A stretch of 64,000 nt of DNA from Roseovarius nanhaiticus (GTDB lineage: Bacteria > Pseudomonadota > Alphaproteobacteria > Rhodobacterales > Rhodobacteraceae): positions 372,001-436,000 of the forward strand of contig NZ_FTNV01000003.1 of assembly GCF_900156535.1 (NCBI RefSeq), written 5' to 3'. Both the position numbers and the translations under genes were made by a program. Shown one piece after another: positions 9,525-18,383 of the stretch (positions are counted from its first letter, which is position 1; the number at the start of each line of letters is the position of its first letter). Under the pieces are notes generated by a model that had not been told where the DNA came from, made no database searches, and saw only the letters and a program-made list of their open reading frames with translations.

Positions 9525-10520
9525 TTAGCGCAGGAGGCGGGCCATCGCGGGGGCGAAGTAGGTCAGAACGCCGTCGCAACCCGCGCGTTTGAAGGCCATC
9601 AGGCTCTCTTGCATGGCGCGCTCGCCATCGATCCAGCCGTTCTGCGCCGCCGCCGCGATCATCGCGTACTCGCCGCTGACCTGATAGGCGTACGTGGGCG
9701 CGGCGAACGTGTCCTTGGCCCGGCGGCAAATGTCGAGATAGGGCATGCCCGGCTTGACCATCACCGCATCGGCGCCTTCGGCCAGATCGCGGGCGATCAT
9801 GCGCAGCGCCTCGTCCGAATTGGCCGGGTCCATCTGGTAGGTGCGCTTATCGCCCTTGAGCGCGCCCGAGGCGCCCACCGCGTCGCGGAACGGGCCGTAA
9901 AAGGCGCTGGCGTATTTCGCGGCATAGCTGAGCAGGATGATGTCCTGATGGCCCGCGCGCTCCAGCGCGGTGCGGATTGCGCCGATACGCCCGTCCATCA
10001 TGTCCGACGGGCCGATGATGTCGACGCCCGCCTCGGCCTGCGCCAGCGCCTGTTTCACCAGCGCCTCCACCGTCTCGTCATTGACGATCACGCCGTCGCG
10101 GACAAAGCCGTCATGGCCGGTGTCCGAGTACGGATCAAGTGCGACATCCGCCATCACCATCATGTCCGGCACCGCGGCCTTGATGGCGCGCGTCGCGCGG
10201 TTGCTGAGGTTCTCGGGGTTCCAGGCCTCGGCGCAATCGGCGGTGCGCTTCTCGGGGCCGCTATAGGGAAAGAGGCAGATGGCCGGGATGCCCAGATCTG
10301 CGGCCTCGCGCGCGGCCTCGGCCACGCGGTCCACGCTGAGGCGATTGACGCCGGGCATGGATGTGACAGGCTCGCTGATATTCTCGCCGTCGCGCACGAA
10401 GACGGGCCAGATCAGATCGCCAACCGACAGCGCGTTCTCGGCGCCAAGTGCGCGCAGGCCGGGTGTGCGGCGCATCCGGCGGGGACGGGCAGCGGGAAAG
10501 GGGGCGGAGCTGGATTTCAT
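9525..10520 (-). CDS. hemB: Delta-aminolevulinic acid dehydratase (porphobilinogen synthase)
   Basis: The 331-residue enzyme condenses two 5-aminolevulinate molecules to porphobilinogen. The Schiff-base lysines are visible in LLSYAAKYASAFYGPFRDA and DAVMVKPGMPYLD. The segment that binds catalytic zinc in E. coli is here ADVALDPYSDTGHDG, with no cysteines, placing it in the zinc-independent group known from Rhodobacter. The start at 10520 follows AGGTG by six bases on the minus strand; an ATG six bases upstream (10526) is the alternative, and longer starts reach into unsupported sequence. Its substrate is made by hemA at 28.7 kb. Confidence 0.96.
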   Translation of the reverse strand: MKSSSAPFPAARPRRMRRTPGLRALGAENALSVGDLIWPVFVRDGENISEPVTSMPGVNRLSVDRVAEAAREAADLGIPAICLFPYSGPEKRTADCAEAWNPENLSNRATRAIKAAVPDMMVMADVALDPYSDTGHDGFVRDGVIVNDETVEALVKQALAQAEAGVDIIGPSDMMDGRIGAIRTALERAGHQDIILLSYAAKYASAFYGPFRDAVGASGALKGDKRTYQMDPANSDEALRMIARDLAEGADAVMVKPGMPYLDICRRAKDTFAAPTYAYQVSGEYAMIAAAAQNGWIDGERAMQESLMAFKRAGCDGVLTYFAPAMARLLR

Positions 10521-10688
10521 GGGCATCACCTGGCTGTTGGCTGTGGCGCCCACTTGGTTACACGGATGGGCCGCCATCTCAAGGGCCGGCACGCGCCTGG
10601 CGTCGGGGCTCTTTGGCCTGAAACCCGCGCTTTCGATCCGCGCGGAAACGCATTAAGAGAGGCGGCAACTTGGCCGAGCGGGGATGAC

Positions 10689-11213
10689 GTGGACTGGTAC
10701 TCAACGGTTTTCGAATTGATCGACATGCGCAGTTTCAGCAACCTGTGGTTCTGGATCGCGCTTGCGGTGCTGTGGTCCTCGACCAGCCATTATGTTCTGG
10801 GCGTGCCGTGGGACATGATCACACGCGCCCGCAAGGGGCACGAGCAGGCTATGGCGGATATGAACGCGCTGGCCGCGATCAACAGCCGGCGGATCCTCTA
10901 TATCGGGCGCGAGTCGGGGCTGTTGCTGACCGGCTTCATTTTTTTCGTCCTCACTGGGGCATTTTTAATGGGCTGGGTCTATGACCGCGAATTCGCGCAG
11001 GCCGTGCTGCTGCTCATGCTGCCGATGTCGCTGGTCTGGCTCTTGTCGGTGCGCACTGCCAACCGGATCGAAGCCGAGGCGCTGGAGGGCGAAGCGCTGA
11101 TTTCGACCTTCAATCGGCACCGCCTTCTGGTGCAGTTGATCGGCATGGTCTCGATCTTCGTCACCGCGATGTGGGGCATGTATCAGAACATGACGACCTC
11201 GGCACTCGGGTGA
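10689..11213 (+). CDS. Small inner-membrane protein, Rhodobacteraceae-specific
   Basis: From the GTG at 10689 the protein is about 174 residues. From the ATG at 10725 it is 162. The GTG gives an N-terminus (DWYSTVFELIDMRSFSNLW) that looks conserved, so I prefer it. There are about four hydrophobic segments (NLWFWIALAVLW, LLLTGFIFFVLTGAF, AVLLLMLPMSLVW, LVQLIGMVSIFVT). I recall relatives being labelled as a component of a SufBCD complex in Roseobacter genomes, but nothing here shows iron-sulfur function and suf lies 7 kb away. Divergent from hemB and followed by mfd. Confidence 0.75.
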   Translation: MDWYSTVFELIDMRSFSNLWFWIALAVLWSSTSHYVLGVPWDMITRARKGHEQAMADMNALAAINSRRILYIGRESGLLLTGFIFFVLTGAFLMGWVYDREFAQAVLLLMLPMSLVWLLSVRTANRIEAEALEGEALISTFNRHRLLVQLIGMVSIFVTAMWGMYQNMTTSALG

Positions 11214-11322
11214 GGGCGCCCGCATGGAATGCGCTTCTTTTCAGTGACATTCCACCGCGCGGTGCTAGATGCCGCCCCGAGCCGATACCCACGCATGATA
11301 ACGCCGAACCGATAGTGAGCCG

Positions 11323-14300
11323 ATGACAGCAAAAACCAGCACCCTCACCGTTTCGGGCGCCCCCGAAGGTTTCGATGCGCGGCTCGTGCTGGACGAGGTG
11401 GCGCGCGCGGGCGGCCCCGTCATGCATATTGCCCGCGATGACAAGCGGATGGCGGCCATGGCCTCGGCGCTGGCGTTCTTTCAGCCGGGCATGCCGGTGA
11501 TGCAGTTCCCGGCCTGGGACTGCCTGCCGTTCGATCGCGTGTCGCCCAACCCGGATATTTCGGCCGCGCGCATGGCGACACTGGCAGGGCTAGTGCATGG
11601 CATGCCGGGGCAGTTCGTGCTGCTGACAACGCTCAGCGCGGCGATGCAGCGGATCCCGGCGCGGGACGTGCTGAAGGACGCGGCCTTTACGGCTCAGGTG
11701 GGCAAGCGCATCGACGAGGCGGCGCTGCGCGCCTTTCTGGTGCGCATGGGCTTTACCCAGACGCCCACGGTGACCGAGCCGGGCGATTACGCCGTACGCG
11801 GCGGGATCATCGACATTTACCCGCCCACCAGCGCGCGCGGCGGCGCCGAAGGTGGTGGCCCAGTACGGCTGGACCTTTTCGGCGACGTTCTGGATGGCTT
11901 GCGCCGGTTCGATCCGGTCAGTCAGCGCACGACCGAAAAGCTCGACATGATCGAGCTGGCGCCGGTCTCGGAGGTGATCCTCGACGAGGCCGCCGTGATG
12001 CGTTTTCGTCAGAATTACCGGATCGAGTTCGGCTCGGCAGGCACGGACGATCCGCTTTACGAGGCGATCAGCGCGGGGCGCAAGACGCAAGGGGCCGAGC
12101 ATTGGCTGCCGTTCTTTCATGACAGGCTGGAGACGGTGTTCGACTATCTGCAAGGTGCGCCCGTCCTGATGGATGATGGGGTGGCGCCCGCACGCGCCGC
12201 GCGCTGGGACAGCATCACCGATCAGTACGAGGCGCGGCGCCACGCGATGACCGCCAAGGGGCGCGGCGACAGCGTCTACAAGCCCGTGCAGCCGGGCCTG
12301 CTCTATCTGGATGACGCCGCGTGGGACGCGGCGATGGCGCCGCACCGCGCGGTGCAGTTGCGCGCGCTACCGCAGGCGACGGGCGCGGGCGTGACCGATG
12401 CGGGCGGGCGCATCGGGCGCAATTTCGCGCCCGAGCGGCAGCAGGAAAACCTGAGCCTTTTCGGCGCCTTGAGGGACCATATTCAGGCAAAGATGGACAA
12501 GGGTCCGGTGCTTGTCGCCAGCTATACCGAAGGCGCGCGCGAGCGGATGGAGGGCCTTCTGGAGGATGAGGGTCTTGTTGGCCCCGTTACAGTCACCTCG
12601 GCCGAGCGGCTGGGCAAGACGGGTTTGCATCTGGCGGTCTGGCCCATCGATGCGGGCTTTGAAGGGCCCTTCGACAAAAAGCACCTGACGGTGATCTCGG
12701 AACAGGACATCCTCGGCGATCGTCTGATCCGCGCGCCCAAGCGCAAGCGCCGCGCCGAAAATTTCCTGAGCGAGGCCAACAGCCTGACGCCCGGCGATCT
12801 GGTGGTGCATGTCGATTTCGGGATCGGGCGGTATCTGGGCCTTGAGGTTGTCTCGGCCCTGGGCGCCGCGCATGAATGCATCGTGCTGGAATATGCCGAG
12901 GCGTCCAAGCTCTATCTGCCGGTCGAGAATGTCGAGCTGCTCAGCCGCTATGGCCACGAAGAGGGCCTGCTGGACAAGTTGGGCGGCGGCGCATGGCAGG
13001 CCAAGAAGGCCAAGCTGAAAGAGCGCATCCGCGAGATGGCCGATCGTCTGATCCGCATCGCCGCCGAGCGTGCGCTGCGCAGCGCCCCGGTACTGGAGCC
13101 CGAGCATCACGCGTGGGAGGAATTTTCGGCCCGCTTCCCCTATGAGGAGACGGACGACCAGCTGCGCGCCATCGAGGATGTGATGGCCGATCTGCAGGCG
13201 GGCACGCCGATGGATCGCCTGATTTGCGGCGATGTGGGCTTCGGCAAGACCGAGGTGGCGATGCGCGCGGCGTTTGCGGCGGCCATGTCGGGCATGCAAG
13301 TCGCCGTGATCGCGCCCACGACCTTGCTGGCACGCCAGCATTACAAGAGTTTCGCCGAACGGTTCCGCGGTTTTCCCATCAACGTGCGGCCCCTGTCGCG
13401 GTTTGTCTCGGCCAAGGACGCGGCGGCGACGCGCGAGGGGTTGGCCAAGGGGCAGGTCGATATCGTCGTCGGCACCCACGCCCTTTTGGCGAAATCGGTC
13501 AAGTTCCAAAACCTCGGCCTGCTCATCATCGACGAGGAGCAGCGGTTTGGCGTCGCGCACAAGGAACGGCTGAAGGCGCTGCGCAGCGACGTGCATGTGC
13601 TGACCCTGACAGCCACACCCATCCCCCGGACGCTGCAACTGTCGCTCTCGGGCGTGCGCGATCTCAGCATCATCGGCACGCCCCCGGTCGACCGCCTGTC
13701 GATCCGCACCTATGTCAGCGAATTCGACACGGTGACGATCCGCGAGGCGCTTTTGCGTGAGCATTACAGGGGCGGGCAAAGCTTCTTCGTGGTGCCGCGC
13801 ATCTCCGACATCTCCGAGATCGAGGCGTTTCTGGATAACGAGCTGCCGGAGCTCAGCCATGTCATCGCGCATGGCCAGATGGCCGCGGGCGAGCTGGATA
13901 CCCGGATGAATGCCTTCTACGACGGCAAGTATGACGTGCTGCTGGCGACGACCATCGTCGAGTCGGGCCTTGATATCCCGACCGCCAACACGATGATCAT
14001 CCACCGCGCGGATATGTTCGGCCTCAGCCAGCTTTACCAGATCCGGGGGCGCGTGGGCCGGTCCAAGACGCGCGCCTACGCGTATCTGACGACCAAGCCG
14101 CGCGCGCCACTGACCACGACCGCCGAGAAACGCCTGCGTGTGCTGGGCAGTCTCGACACGCTGGGTGCGGGCTTTACGCTGGCCTCTCAGGATCTCGATA
14201 TTCGCGGCGCCGGCAACCTTCTGGGCGAGGAGCAGTCGGGCCAGATGCGCGATGTGGGCTACGAGCTTTACCAGTCGATGCTGGAAGAGGCGGTGGCCAA

Positions 14301-14847
14301 GATCAAGGCAGGCGATACGGATGGCCTGCTGAGCGACGATGGCCAATGGGCGCCGCAGATCAATCTGGGCGTCCCGGTGCTGATCCCCGAGGAGTATGTG
14401 CCTGATCTCGACGTGCGCCTCGGCCTCTATCGCCGCCTCAGCAGCCTGGATACGAAGGTCGAGCTGGAAGGCTTTGCCGCCGAGTTGATCGACCGTTTCG
14501 GCCCGCTGCCGAAGGAGGTGAATACCCTGATCCTCGTGGTGCGTATCAAGGGCATGTGCCGCAAGGCCGGCATCGCCAAGCTGGATGGCGGCCCCAAGGG
14601 CGCGACGATCCAGTTCCACCAGGACAAGTTCGCGTCGCCCGAGGGGCTGGTCGAGTTCATCAAGGAGCAAAACGGTCTCGCCAAGGTCAAGGACAACAAG
14701 ATCGTCGTACGGCGCGACTGGGCCAAGGACAGCGACAAGATCAAGGGCGCCTTCTCGATCGCGCGCGATCTGGCGCAGAAGGTGGCGGACAAGACCCGCG
14801 CCCAGAAGGCGGCCAAGACCGGCGCGGGTGAAAAGAGGAACGCCTGA
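11323..14847 (+). CDS. mfd: Transcription-repair coupling factor Mfd
   Basis: At 1174 residues this is a full-length Mfd. It pushes stalled RNA polymerase off damaged template and recruits UvrA. The order is as expected: a UvrB-homology region near the N-terminus (FPAWDCLPFDRVSPN near 60-80, YAVRGGIIDIYPP near 160), an RNA polymerase-interacting domain starting around LTPGDLVVHVDFGIGRYLG, then helicase motifs GDVGFGKTEVA (Walker A, about 635) and DEEQRFG (about 737), and a C-terminal regulatory region. The ATG at 11323 gives the normal N-terminus. No truncation or frameshift was seen. Confidence 0.97.
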   Translation: MTAKTSTLTVSGAPEGFDARLVLDEVARAGGPVMHIARDDKRMAAMASALAFFQPGMPVMQFPAWDCLPFDRVSPNPDISAARMATLAGLVHGMPGQFVLLTTLSAAMQRIPARDVLKDAAFTAQVGKRIDEAALRAFLVRMGFTQTPTVTEPGDYAVRGGIIDIYPPTSARGGAEGGGPVRLDLFGDVLDGLRRFDPVSQRTTEKLDMIELAPVSEVILDEAAVMRFRQNYRIEFGSAGTDDPLYEAISAGRKTQGAEHWLPFFHDRLETVFDYLQGAPVLMDDGVAPARAARWDSITDQYEARRHAMTAKGRGDSVYKPVQPGLLYLDDAAWDAAMAPHRAVQLRALPQATGAGVTDAGGRIGRNFAPERQQENLSLFGALRDHIQAKMDKGPVLVASYTEGARERMEGLLEDEGLVGPVTVTSAERLGKTGLHLAVWPIDAGFEGPFDKKHLTVISEQDILGDRLIRAPKRKRRAENFLSEANSLTPGDLVVHVDFGIGRYLGLEVVSALGAAHECIVLEYAEASKLYLPVENVELLSRYGHEEGLLDKLGGGAWQAKKAKLKERIREMADRLIRIAAERALRSAPVLEPEHHAWEEFSARFPYEETDDQLRAIEDVMADLQAGTPMDRLICGDVGFGKTEVAMRAAFAAAMSGMQVAVIAPTTLLARQHYKSFAERFRGFPINVRPLSRFVSAKDAAATREGLAKGQVDIVVGTHALLAKSVKFQNLGLLIIDEEQRFGVAHKERLKALRSDVHVLTLTATPIPRTLQLSLSGVRDLSIIGTPPVDRLSIRTYVSEFDTVTIREALLREHYRGGQSFFVVPRISDISEIEAFLDNELPELSHVIAHGQMAAGELDTRMNAFYDGKYDVLLATTIVESGLDIPTANTMIIHRADMFGLSQLYQIRGRVGRSKTRAYAYLTTKPRAPLTTTAEKRLRVLGSLDTLGAGFTLASQDLDIRGAGNLLGEEQSGQMRDVGYELYQSMLEEAVAKIKAGDTDGLLSDDGQWAPQINLGVPVLIPEEYVPDLDVRLGLYRRLSSLDTKVELEGFAAELIDRFGPLPKEVNTLILVVRIKGMCRKAGIAKLDGGPKGATIQFHQDKFASPEGLVEFIKEQNGLAKVKDNKIVVRRDWAKDSDKIKGAFSIARDLAQKVADKTRAQKAAKTGAGEKRNA

Positions 14848-15119
14848 AATCGCCCTTTTTCTTGGTCGGCGCGCTGGAAACTGAACGCGCCTGCCACGCG
14901 GGACGGCCCAACTAAATTCGCGATGCACGAAATTCCCCCTGTTGCGGCGGCGGAAGGCATGTTCTGCTATGGGTTGCAAAGGGACTTTCGCCAAAAGCGC
15001 AGAGCGCCCTAGCTTTTCTACCGCTGGCTCGTGATTGGGCCGAAGATCAAAATGTCCACGCGGCGCAAGGTGCCGCTGGCAATAACAGGACAGAGATCAC
15101 CAACAAAGGAGACCGATCC

Positions 15120-16643
15120 ATGTCATCGGACGATATCAATCCACGCAAGCCATCGCTGGGCCTCGCGCTCGTGCCGGTGGTGTTGACGCTGGCGGTATTG
15201 GGCATCCAGCTCTTTTACTTCGGCGACTTTACCCCGCACATCCCGCTGGCCATTGGCCTCGCAATCACCGCGATTGTAGGTCTCTATCTGGGCCATGACT
15301 GGGGCAACATGGAAGACGGCGTTTTCCGCGTCATCAATGTCTCGCTGCCGTCGGTATCTGTTCTGATCGTTGTCGGTATGATTATCGGAGTGTGGATCGC
15401 TTCGGGCACTGTGCCGACGCTGATCTACTACGGTCTCCTGATCCTCTCGCCTCAGATCTTTCTTGCGGCCTCTATGATCATGTGCGCGGTGGTGTCGGTA
15501 TCCCTTGGCACCAGCTGGGGCACGGTCGGAACCGTTGGCCTCGCGCTGATGGGTATCGGCGCTGGCTTCGATATTCCGATGTACTGGACGGCAGGCGCGG
15601 TCGTCTCCGGCGCCTTTTTCGGGGACAAGATTTCGCCGCTGTCGGACACGACCAATCTGGCACCGGCGGTGACGGGCGTGAACCTCTTCGATCACATCCG
15701 CAACATGATGCCCACCACGGTGCCCGCCATGCTGATCGCGCTGGGCGTCTATATCTGGGCGGGCTATGCGCTGATCGGCGAGGGCACGGCCTCGTTCGAG
15801 CGGATCGACAGCATCACCAATGCTTTGAACGAATACTTCGCCATCTCGCCCTGGCTGCTGGTGCCTGCGCTGCTGGTGCTGGCGCTGGCAATCATGAAAA
15901 AGCCGCCAATTCCGTCGCTGTTCGCGGGCGTCGTCGCCGGTGCGATCACGGCGATGATCGCGCAGGGATCGTCGCTGCACGACACGTTCGGCTATGCCAA
16001 TAGCGGGTATTCCATCGAGACCGGCATCGCCGAAATCGACAGCTTGCTGAACCGGGGCGGCATCCAGTCGATGATGTGGACAATCTCCCTGATCCTCATC
16101 GCGCTGGGTTTTGGCGGCGCGCTCGAGCGGACGGGCTGTCTTCAGGCGATCATCGCGGCGATCCTGTCAAAGGTGCATTCCTTTGCAGGAGTGCAGACGG
16201 CGGCCATCGCCACGTCGACGGCGACGAACCTGGTGGCGGGCGATCCTTACCTGTCGATCGCGCTGCCGGGCCGCATGTATGCGCCGGTTTACCGGGGCAT
16301 GGGCCGCTCGACACTCAACCTCAGCCGCGCGACCGAAGAAGGCGGCACCCTGATGTCGCCACTGATCCCGTGGAACGCAGGTGGCGCGTTCGTCATCTCG
16401 GCGCTGGGCCTTGGGGTGATCGACGGCAATTTCGAGAACCTGCTTTATATTCCGCTGGCCTTCGCCTGCTGGATGACGCCGGTGATCGGGATCTTCTACG
16501 CCTGGACCGGGCTCTTCTCGCCCATGGCAAGCGAGGCAGAGAAGCAGGACTGGCGCGACAATGATCGCGCGGTCGCCGATCTCAGCGAATACGGCTATGA
16601 CGACCCGCTCGCCGATGCACCCGCCAGGGCGCCGGCCGAGTAG
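15120..16643 (+). CDS. Na+/H+ antiporter, NhaC family
   Basis: The 507-residue protein has about 11 membrane segments. Motifs include GTSWGTVGTVGLALMGIG near residues 136-153, the polar FFGDKISPLSDTTNLAP near 168-184, and LIPWNAGGAFV near 416-426, all typical of NhaC-type transporters. These exchange cytoplasmic sodium for protons, which suits a marine bacterium. The ATG at 15120 follows AAAGGAGA. A terminator hairpin lies just beyond the stop. Substrates other than sodium (as in malate/lactate antiporters of the same fold) cannot be excluded. Confidence 0.88.
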   Translation: MSSDDINPRKPSLGLALVPVVLTLAVLGIQLFYFGDFTPHIPLAIGLAITAIVGLYLGHDWGNMEDGVFRVINVSLPSVSVLIVVGMIIGVWIASGTVPTLIYYGLLILSPQIFLAASMIMCAVVSVSLGTSWGTVGTVGLALMGIGAGFDIPMYWTAGAVVSGAFFGDKISPLSDTTNLAPAVTGVNLFDHIRNMMPTTVPAMLIALGVYIWAGYALIGEGTASFERIDSITNALNEYFAISPWLLVPALLVLALAIMKKPPIPSLFAGVVAGAITAMIAQGSSLHDTFGYANSGYSIETGIAEIDSLLNRGGIQSMMWTISLILIALGFGGALERTGCLQAIIAAILSKVHSFAGVQTAAIATSTATNLVAGDPYLSIALPGRMYAPVYRGMGRSTLNLSRATEEGGTLMSPLIPWNAGGAFVISALGLGVIDGNFENLLYIPLAFACWMTPVIGIFYAWTGLFSPMASEAEKQDWRDNDRAVADLSEYGYDDPLADAPARAPAE

Positions 16644-16669
16644 CGGCTGAAAGCTGTCTAAAACAAGTT

Positions 16670-16700
16670 AACCCGCGTCTGATGCCAGGCGCGGGTTTAT
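16670..16700 (+). terminator. Terminator after the NhaC gene
   Basis: AACCCGCG at 16670-16677 pairs with CGCGGGTT at 16690-16697, followed by TATT. It lies 27 bases after the antiporter stop codon. Confidence 0.7.
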
Positions 16701-16725
16701 TCATGCGCCCAAGCAGGGGCGCGTC

Positions 16726-16759
16726 TTTTCTTCTTGCATCAAATATCCCCGCCGGAGGC
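16726..16759 (-). repeat. Dispersed intergenic repeat, copy 2 (inverted)
   Basis: Read on the minus strand the copy starts GCCTCCGGCGGGGATATTTG and continues ATGCAAGAAGAAAA, almost identical to copy 1 at 1412-1446. It lies between the NhaC terminator and the end of the small minus-strand gene. Confidence 0.7.
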
Positions 16760-16785
16760 TCCGCCATCGGCAAGGCGCGCAGGCT

Positions 16786-17022
16786 TCAGCCCTTCTGGCC
16801 TTGGGCATCCTTGAACGCGCGCACCCGGTCGGCCAGCATCTTGCGCGCTTTGGTGTTGGCGCGGCGCACACGGACGGCGGTCAGAAACGCCTCTTCGGCG
16901 GTCTGCGATGTGGCGCCCATCATGTTGGCCAGATCGTCGATGATGCGCTCGTCGCCGGTGATCTCCTCGGCCTTCAGCGCGTCGATGGCCAACTGGTCGG
17001 CCAGATCCTCGGCGACACCCAT
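16786..17022 (-). CDS. Small conserved-looking hypothetical protein
   Basis: The 78-residue protein is hydrophilic and mostly helical, with an acidic first half (AEDLADQLAIDALKAEEITGDER) and a basic second half rich in Arg and Lys. There are no cysteines and no signal peptide, so it is probably cytoplasmic. It lies three bases from the end of the upstream hydrolase gene on the same strand, which suggests one transcript. No family was recognised. Confidence 0.65.
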   Translation of the reverse strand: MGVAEDLADQLAIDALKAEEITGDERIIDDLANMMGATSQTAEEAFLTAVRVRRANTKARKMLADRVRAFKDAQGQKG

Positions 17023-17025
17023 GGC

Positions 17026-17679
17026 CTAGCGTGTCCCTTCGGTCAGGCGGCGCTTGACGTAGGACGTGACGGTTTCGATCATCGGGTCCATATGCGGATC
17101 CTCAAAGAAGTGACCGGCTCCGGGCACTTCCTCGTGCTGGATCGTGATGCCCTGCTGATCGTGCAGCTTGTTGACCAGCGCGGTCGTGTCGGCGGGGGGC
17201 GCGACGCGGTCATTGGCGCCGTTGATGATGAGACCCGAGGAGGGGCAGGGCGCGAGGAACGAGAAATCGTACATGTTCGCCGGGGGCGAGACGCTGATGA
17301 AGCCGGTGATCTCGGGGCGGCGCATCAGAAGCTGCATGCCGATCCACGCGCCGAAGGAGAAGCCCGCGACCCAGCAATGCTTGGAATTGGCATTCATGCT
17401 TTGCAGATAGTCGAGCGCCGAGGCGGCATCGCTGAGTTCGCCCACGCCCTGATCGTACTCGCCCTGGCTGCGGCCCACGCCGCGAAAATTGAAGCGCAGA
17501 ACGGTAAAGCCCATGCGGTGAAAGGCGTAATGCAGATTGTAGACGACCTTGTTGTTCATCGTGCCGCCAAATTGCGGGTGCGGATGCAGCACGATGGCGA
17601 TTGGCGCGTCCTTTTCCTTCTGCGGATGATAGCGGCCTTCTAGACGGCCTTCGGGGCCGGGAAAGATAACCTCGGGCAT
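17026..17679 (-). CDS. Alpha/beta hydrolase family protein
   Basis: From the ATG at 17679, which follows AAGGAA on the minus strand by seven bases, the protein has 217 residues. The nucleophile elbow GFSFG places the serine near residue 108, with an oxyanion-type HPHPQFGG segment near 32-39, an acid candidate in NGANDRVAPP near residue 157, and the histidine in VPGAGHFF near 190. This is the pattern of small cytoplasmic esterase-like proteins of the dienelactone/YcjY-like group. The substrate is unknown. Its start lies about 65 bases from the Irr-like palindrome shared with the iscR-suf operon on the opposite strand. Confidence 0.85.
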   Translation of the reverse strand: MPEVIFPGPEGRLEGRYHPQKEKDAPIAIVLHPHPQFGGTMNNKVVYNLHYAFHRMGFTVLRFNFRGVGRSQGEYDQGVGELSDAASALDYLQSMNANSKHCWVAGFSFGAWIGMQLLMRRPEITGFISVSPPANMYDFSFLAPCPSSGLIINGANDRVAPPADTTALVNKLHDQQGITIQHEEVPGAGHFFEDPHMDPMIETVTSYVKRRLTEGTR

Positions 17680-17743
17680 GCGGCGTTCCTTGCTGCGAGA
17701 ACTTCGGGCGCGGCAAATCCCGTTGACGGGGCGGCCTGCGCGC

Positions 17744-17760
17744 CTTAGAACAATTCTAAA
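17744..17760. promoter_or_regulatory. Irr-type iron control element (ICE-like palindrome)
   Basis: TTAGAA-CAA-TTCTAA at 17745-17759 is a perfect 6-3-6 palindrome in GC-rich surroundings, matching the ICE element bound by the heme-sensing regulator Irr in alphaproteobacteria. It lies in the spacer between the divergent hydrolase gene and iscR-suf, some 113 bases before iscR. Confidence 0.7.
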
Positions 17761-17776
17761 CTGATGGCCGAGCGCG

Positions 17777-17804
17777 TTGACACGCGGGGCCAGACCGATA
17801 GGGC
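17777..17804 (+). promoter_or_regulatory. Possible sigma70-type promoter of iscR-suf
   Basis: A perfect TTGACA at 17777-17782 is followed 16 bases later by TAGGGC (17799-17804), a weak -10. The ICE-like palindrome lies just upstream of this -35 box. The -10 assignment is tentative. Confidence 0.4.
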
Positions 17805-17872
17805 TTGGCGCGTGATAAGCGCCGGGGCCCTCAAGGTCAATCCATTCGCAGCCGCGTCGAGGGGGGAAGGCC

Positions 17873-18334
17873 ATGAAACTCAGCACCAAGGGGCGCTATG
17901 CCATGGTCGCTCTGTCGGATATCGCGCTCCAGCCCGAAGGCACGTTGGTCACGCTGGGCGAGGTTTCGCGCCGGCAGAGCATTTCGCTGCCCTATCTTGA
18001 ACAGCTCTTCGTCAAGCTGCGCCGCGCCGATCTGGTGACCTCCGTTCGGGGGCCGGGCGGCGGATATCGCCTGGCGCGGCCAACGTCCGAAATCCGCGTG
18101 TCCGAGATCCTGGCCGCGGTCGATGAAACGGTGGATGCGCTGCATAAGGGCGCTGGCGCCTCGGGCGGCGCATCGGGCAGCCGCGCGCAATCCATGACCA
18201 ACCGGTTGTGGGAAGGGCTGAGCGCGCAGGTCTATGTCTATCTGCATCAGACCCGGCTGAGCGACGTGGTGGGCAACTCGCTGGCCCCGTGCCCGGCGGT
18301 GCCTTCGCTGTTCAATATCGTGGACGAAGATTGA
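17873..18334 (+). CDS. iscR: Rrf2-family regulator IscR, single-cysteine type
   Basis: The 153-residue protein begins MKLSTKGRYAMVALSDIA, the standard Rrf2/IscR winged-helix start, with the recognition region SLPYLEQLFVKLR and the wing SVRGPGGGYRLAR. E. coli IscR holds a [2Fe-2S] cluster through three cysteines in the loop near residues 92-104. Here that loop is HKGAGASGGASGSRAQS and has none. The only cysteine is Cys140 in SLAPCPAVPSLF. An IscR with a single cysteine has been described from Rhodobacter sphaeroides, so this is probably the same type. As first gene of the suf cluster it most likely controls the operon. Confidence 0.9.
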   Translation: MKLSTKGRYAMVALSDIALQPEGTLVTLGEVSRRQSISLPYLEQLFVKLRRADLVTSVRGPGGGYRLARPTSEIRVSEILAAVDETVDALHKGAGASGGASGSRAQSMTNRLWEGLSAQVYVYLHQTRLSDVVGNSLAPCPAVPSLFNIVDED

Positions 18335-18340
18335 TGGCTT

Positions 18341-18374
18341 GCCTGCGGCGTGAGTATTTCGGGAACATTGAAAG
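18341..18374 (+). repeat. Dispersed intergenic repeat, diverged copy 3
   Basis: GCCTGCGGCGTGAGTATTTC followed by GGGAACATTGAAAG resembles the copy-1 core with several changes. It fills nearly the whole spacer between iscR and the cysteine desulfurase gene, ending ten bases before its ATG. Confidence 0.55.
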
Positions 18375-18383
18375 CGGGCCTCT

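Noticed and set aside
12367..14994. A minus-strand frame of 875 codons inside mfd.
   Set aside because: It is the antisense shadow of mfd, rich in Arg/His/Ala typical of high-GC antisense frames, with no family pattern.
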